From contig DASPUH010000119.1 in assembly GCA_035622975.1 (NCBI GenBank), positions 1-14,000 of the forward strand: a DNA stretch of 14,000 nt. Reading direction: 5' to 3'. A program made the translations under genes and the position numbers. The DNA is from DASPUH01 sp035622975. Its GTDB lineage: Bacteria > Chloroflexota > Limnocylindria > Limnocylindrales > CSP1-4. The notes beneath the pieces are model-generated. The model had not been told where the DNA came from. It saw only the letters and a list, made by a program, of their open reading frames with translations, and did not search any database. Each line of letters opens with the position of its first letter. Position 1 is the stretch's first letter. Positions 13,983 through 14,000 of the stretch are shown one piece after another.

Positions 13983-14000
13983 CCGCCACAGCGTACAGGA

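Noticed and set aside
1..14000. Mobile element, prophage, tRNA or defence island
   Set aside because: No transposase, integrase, phage or restriction-type protein, no tRNA-like cloverleaf that I could find, and no target-site duplications.

Overview
This is a G+C-rich, densely packed chromosomal segment from a free-living bacterium. It holds 14 protein-coding genes, one of them cut by the left edge. I see no RNA genes, insertion sequences, phage genes or CRISPR arrays. High G+C, many GTG starts, frequent 4-bp ATGA/GTGA overlaps, a CWB2 cell-wall repeat and a secreted protein with a Thr-Pro/Ser-Glu repeat stalk fit a Chloroflexota (Limnocylindria-like) or actinobacterial genome. That placement is inference; no marker here settles it.

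Left (1-2245): the tail of a cell-wall-binding-repeat protein on the plus strand faces a three-gene minus-strand operon. In transcription order this is a DtxR/MntR-like regulator, an isocitrate lyase/PEP mutase-family enzyme and a small four-helix membrane protein. Each junction is an ATGA overlap. The regulator keeps the DtxR fold but has lost the primary metal ligands.

Centre (2417-8641): diverging from the regulator is a six-gene plus-strand run. It encodes an iron importer of the EfeUOB type (FTR1 permease, cupredoxin/M75 lipoprotein, Tat-exported DyP peroxidase), a ferritin with a complete ferroxidase centre, and two consecutive enzymes of histidine breakdown (glutamate formimidoyltransferase and imidazolonepropionase). 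Iron would be brought in by EfeUOB and stored in ferritin. HutI makes N-formimino-glutamate, which the formimidoyltransferase passes on to tetrahydrofolate. The shared intergenic region (2246-2416) holds a TCAAG-N4-CTTGA inverted repeat over a perfect TTGACA, a good candidate operator.

Right (8663-13982): on the minus strand lie an MBL-fold protein with an altered metal motif, argS, and an ATGA-coupled pair of a PHP-family phosphatase (HisK-like) and an RNase Z-like MBL hydrolase. A plus-strand gene for a secreted, stalked, membrane-anchored protein sits between argS and that pair and ends at a strong terminator. The argS/secreted-protein intergenic region is crowded with inverted repeats.

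I do not see a clearly new multi-gene system. The best leads are the metal-site-less DtxR homologue controlling or flanking an iron cassette, the altered MBL protein behind a hairpin, and the Cys-Gly-Cys unit in the stalk protein.
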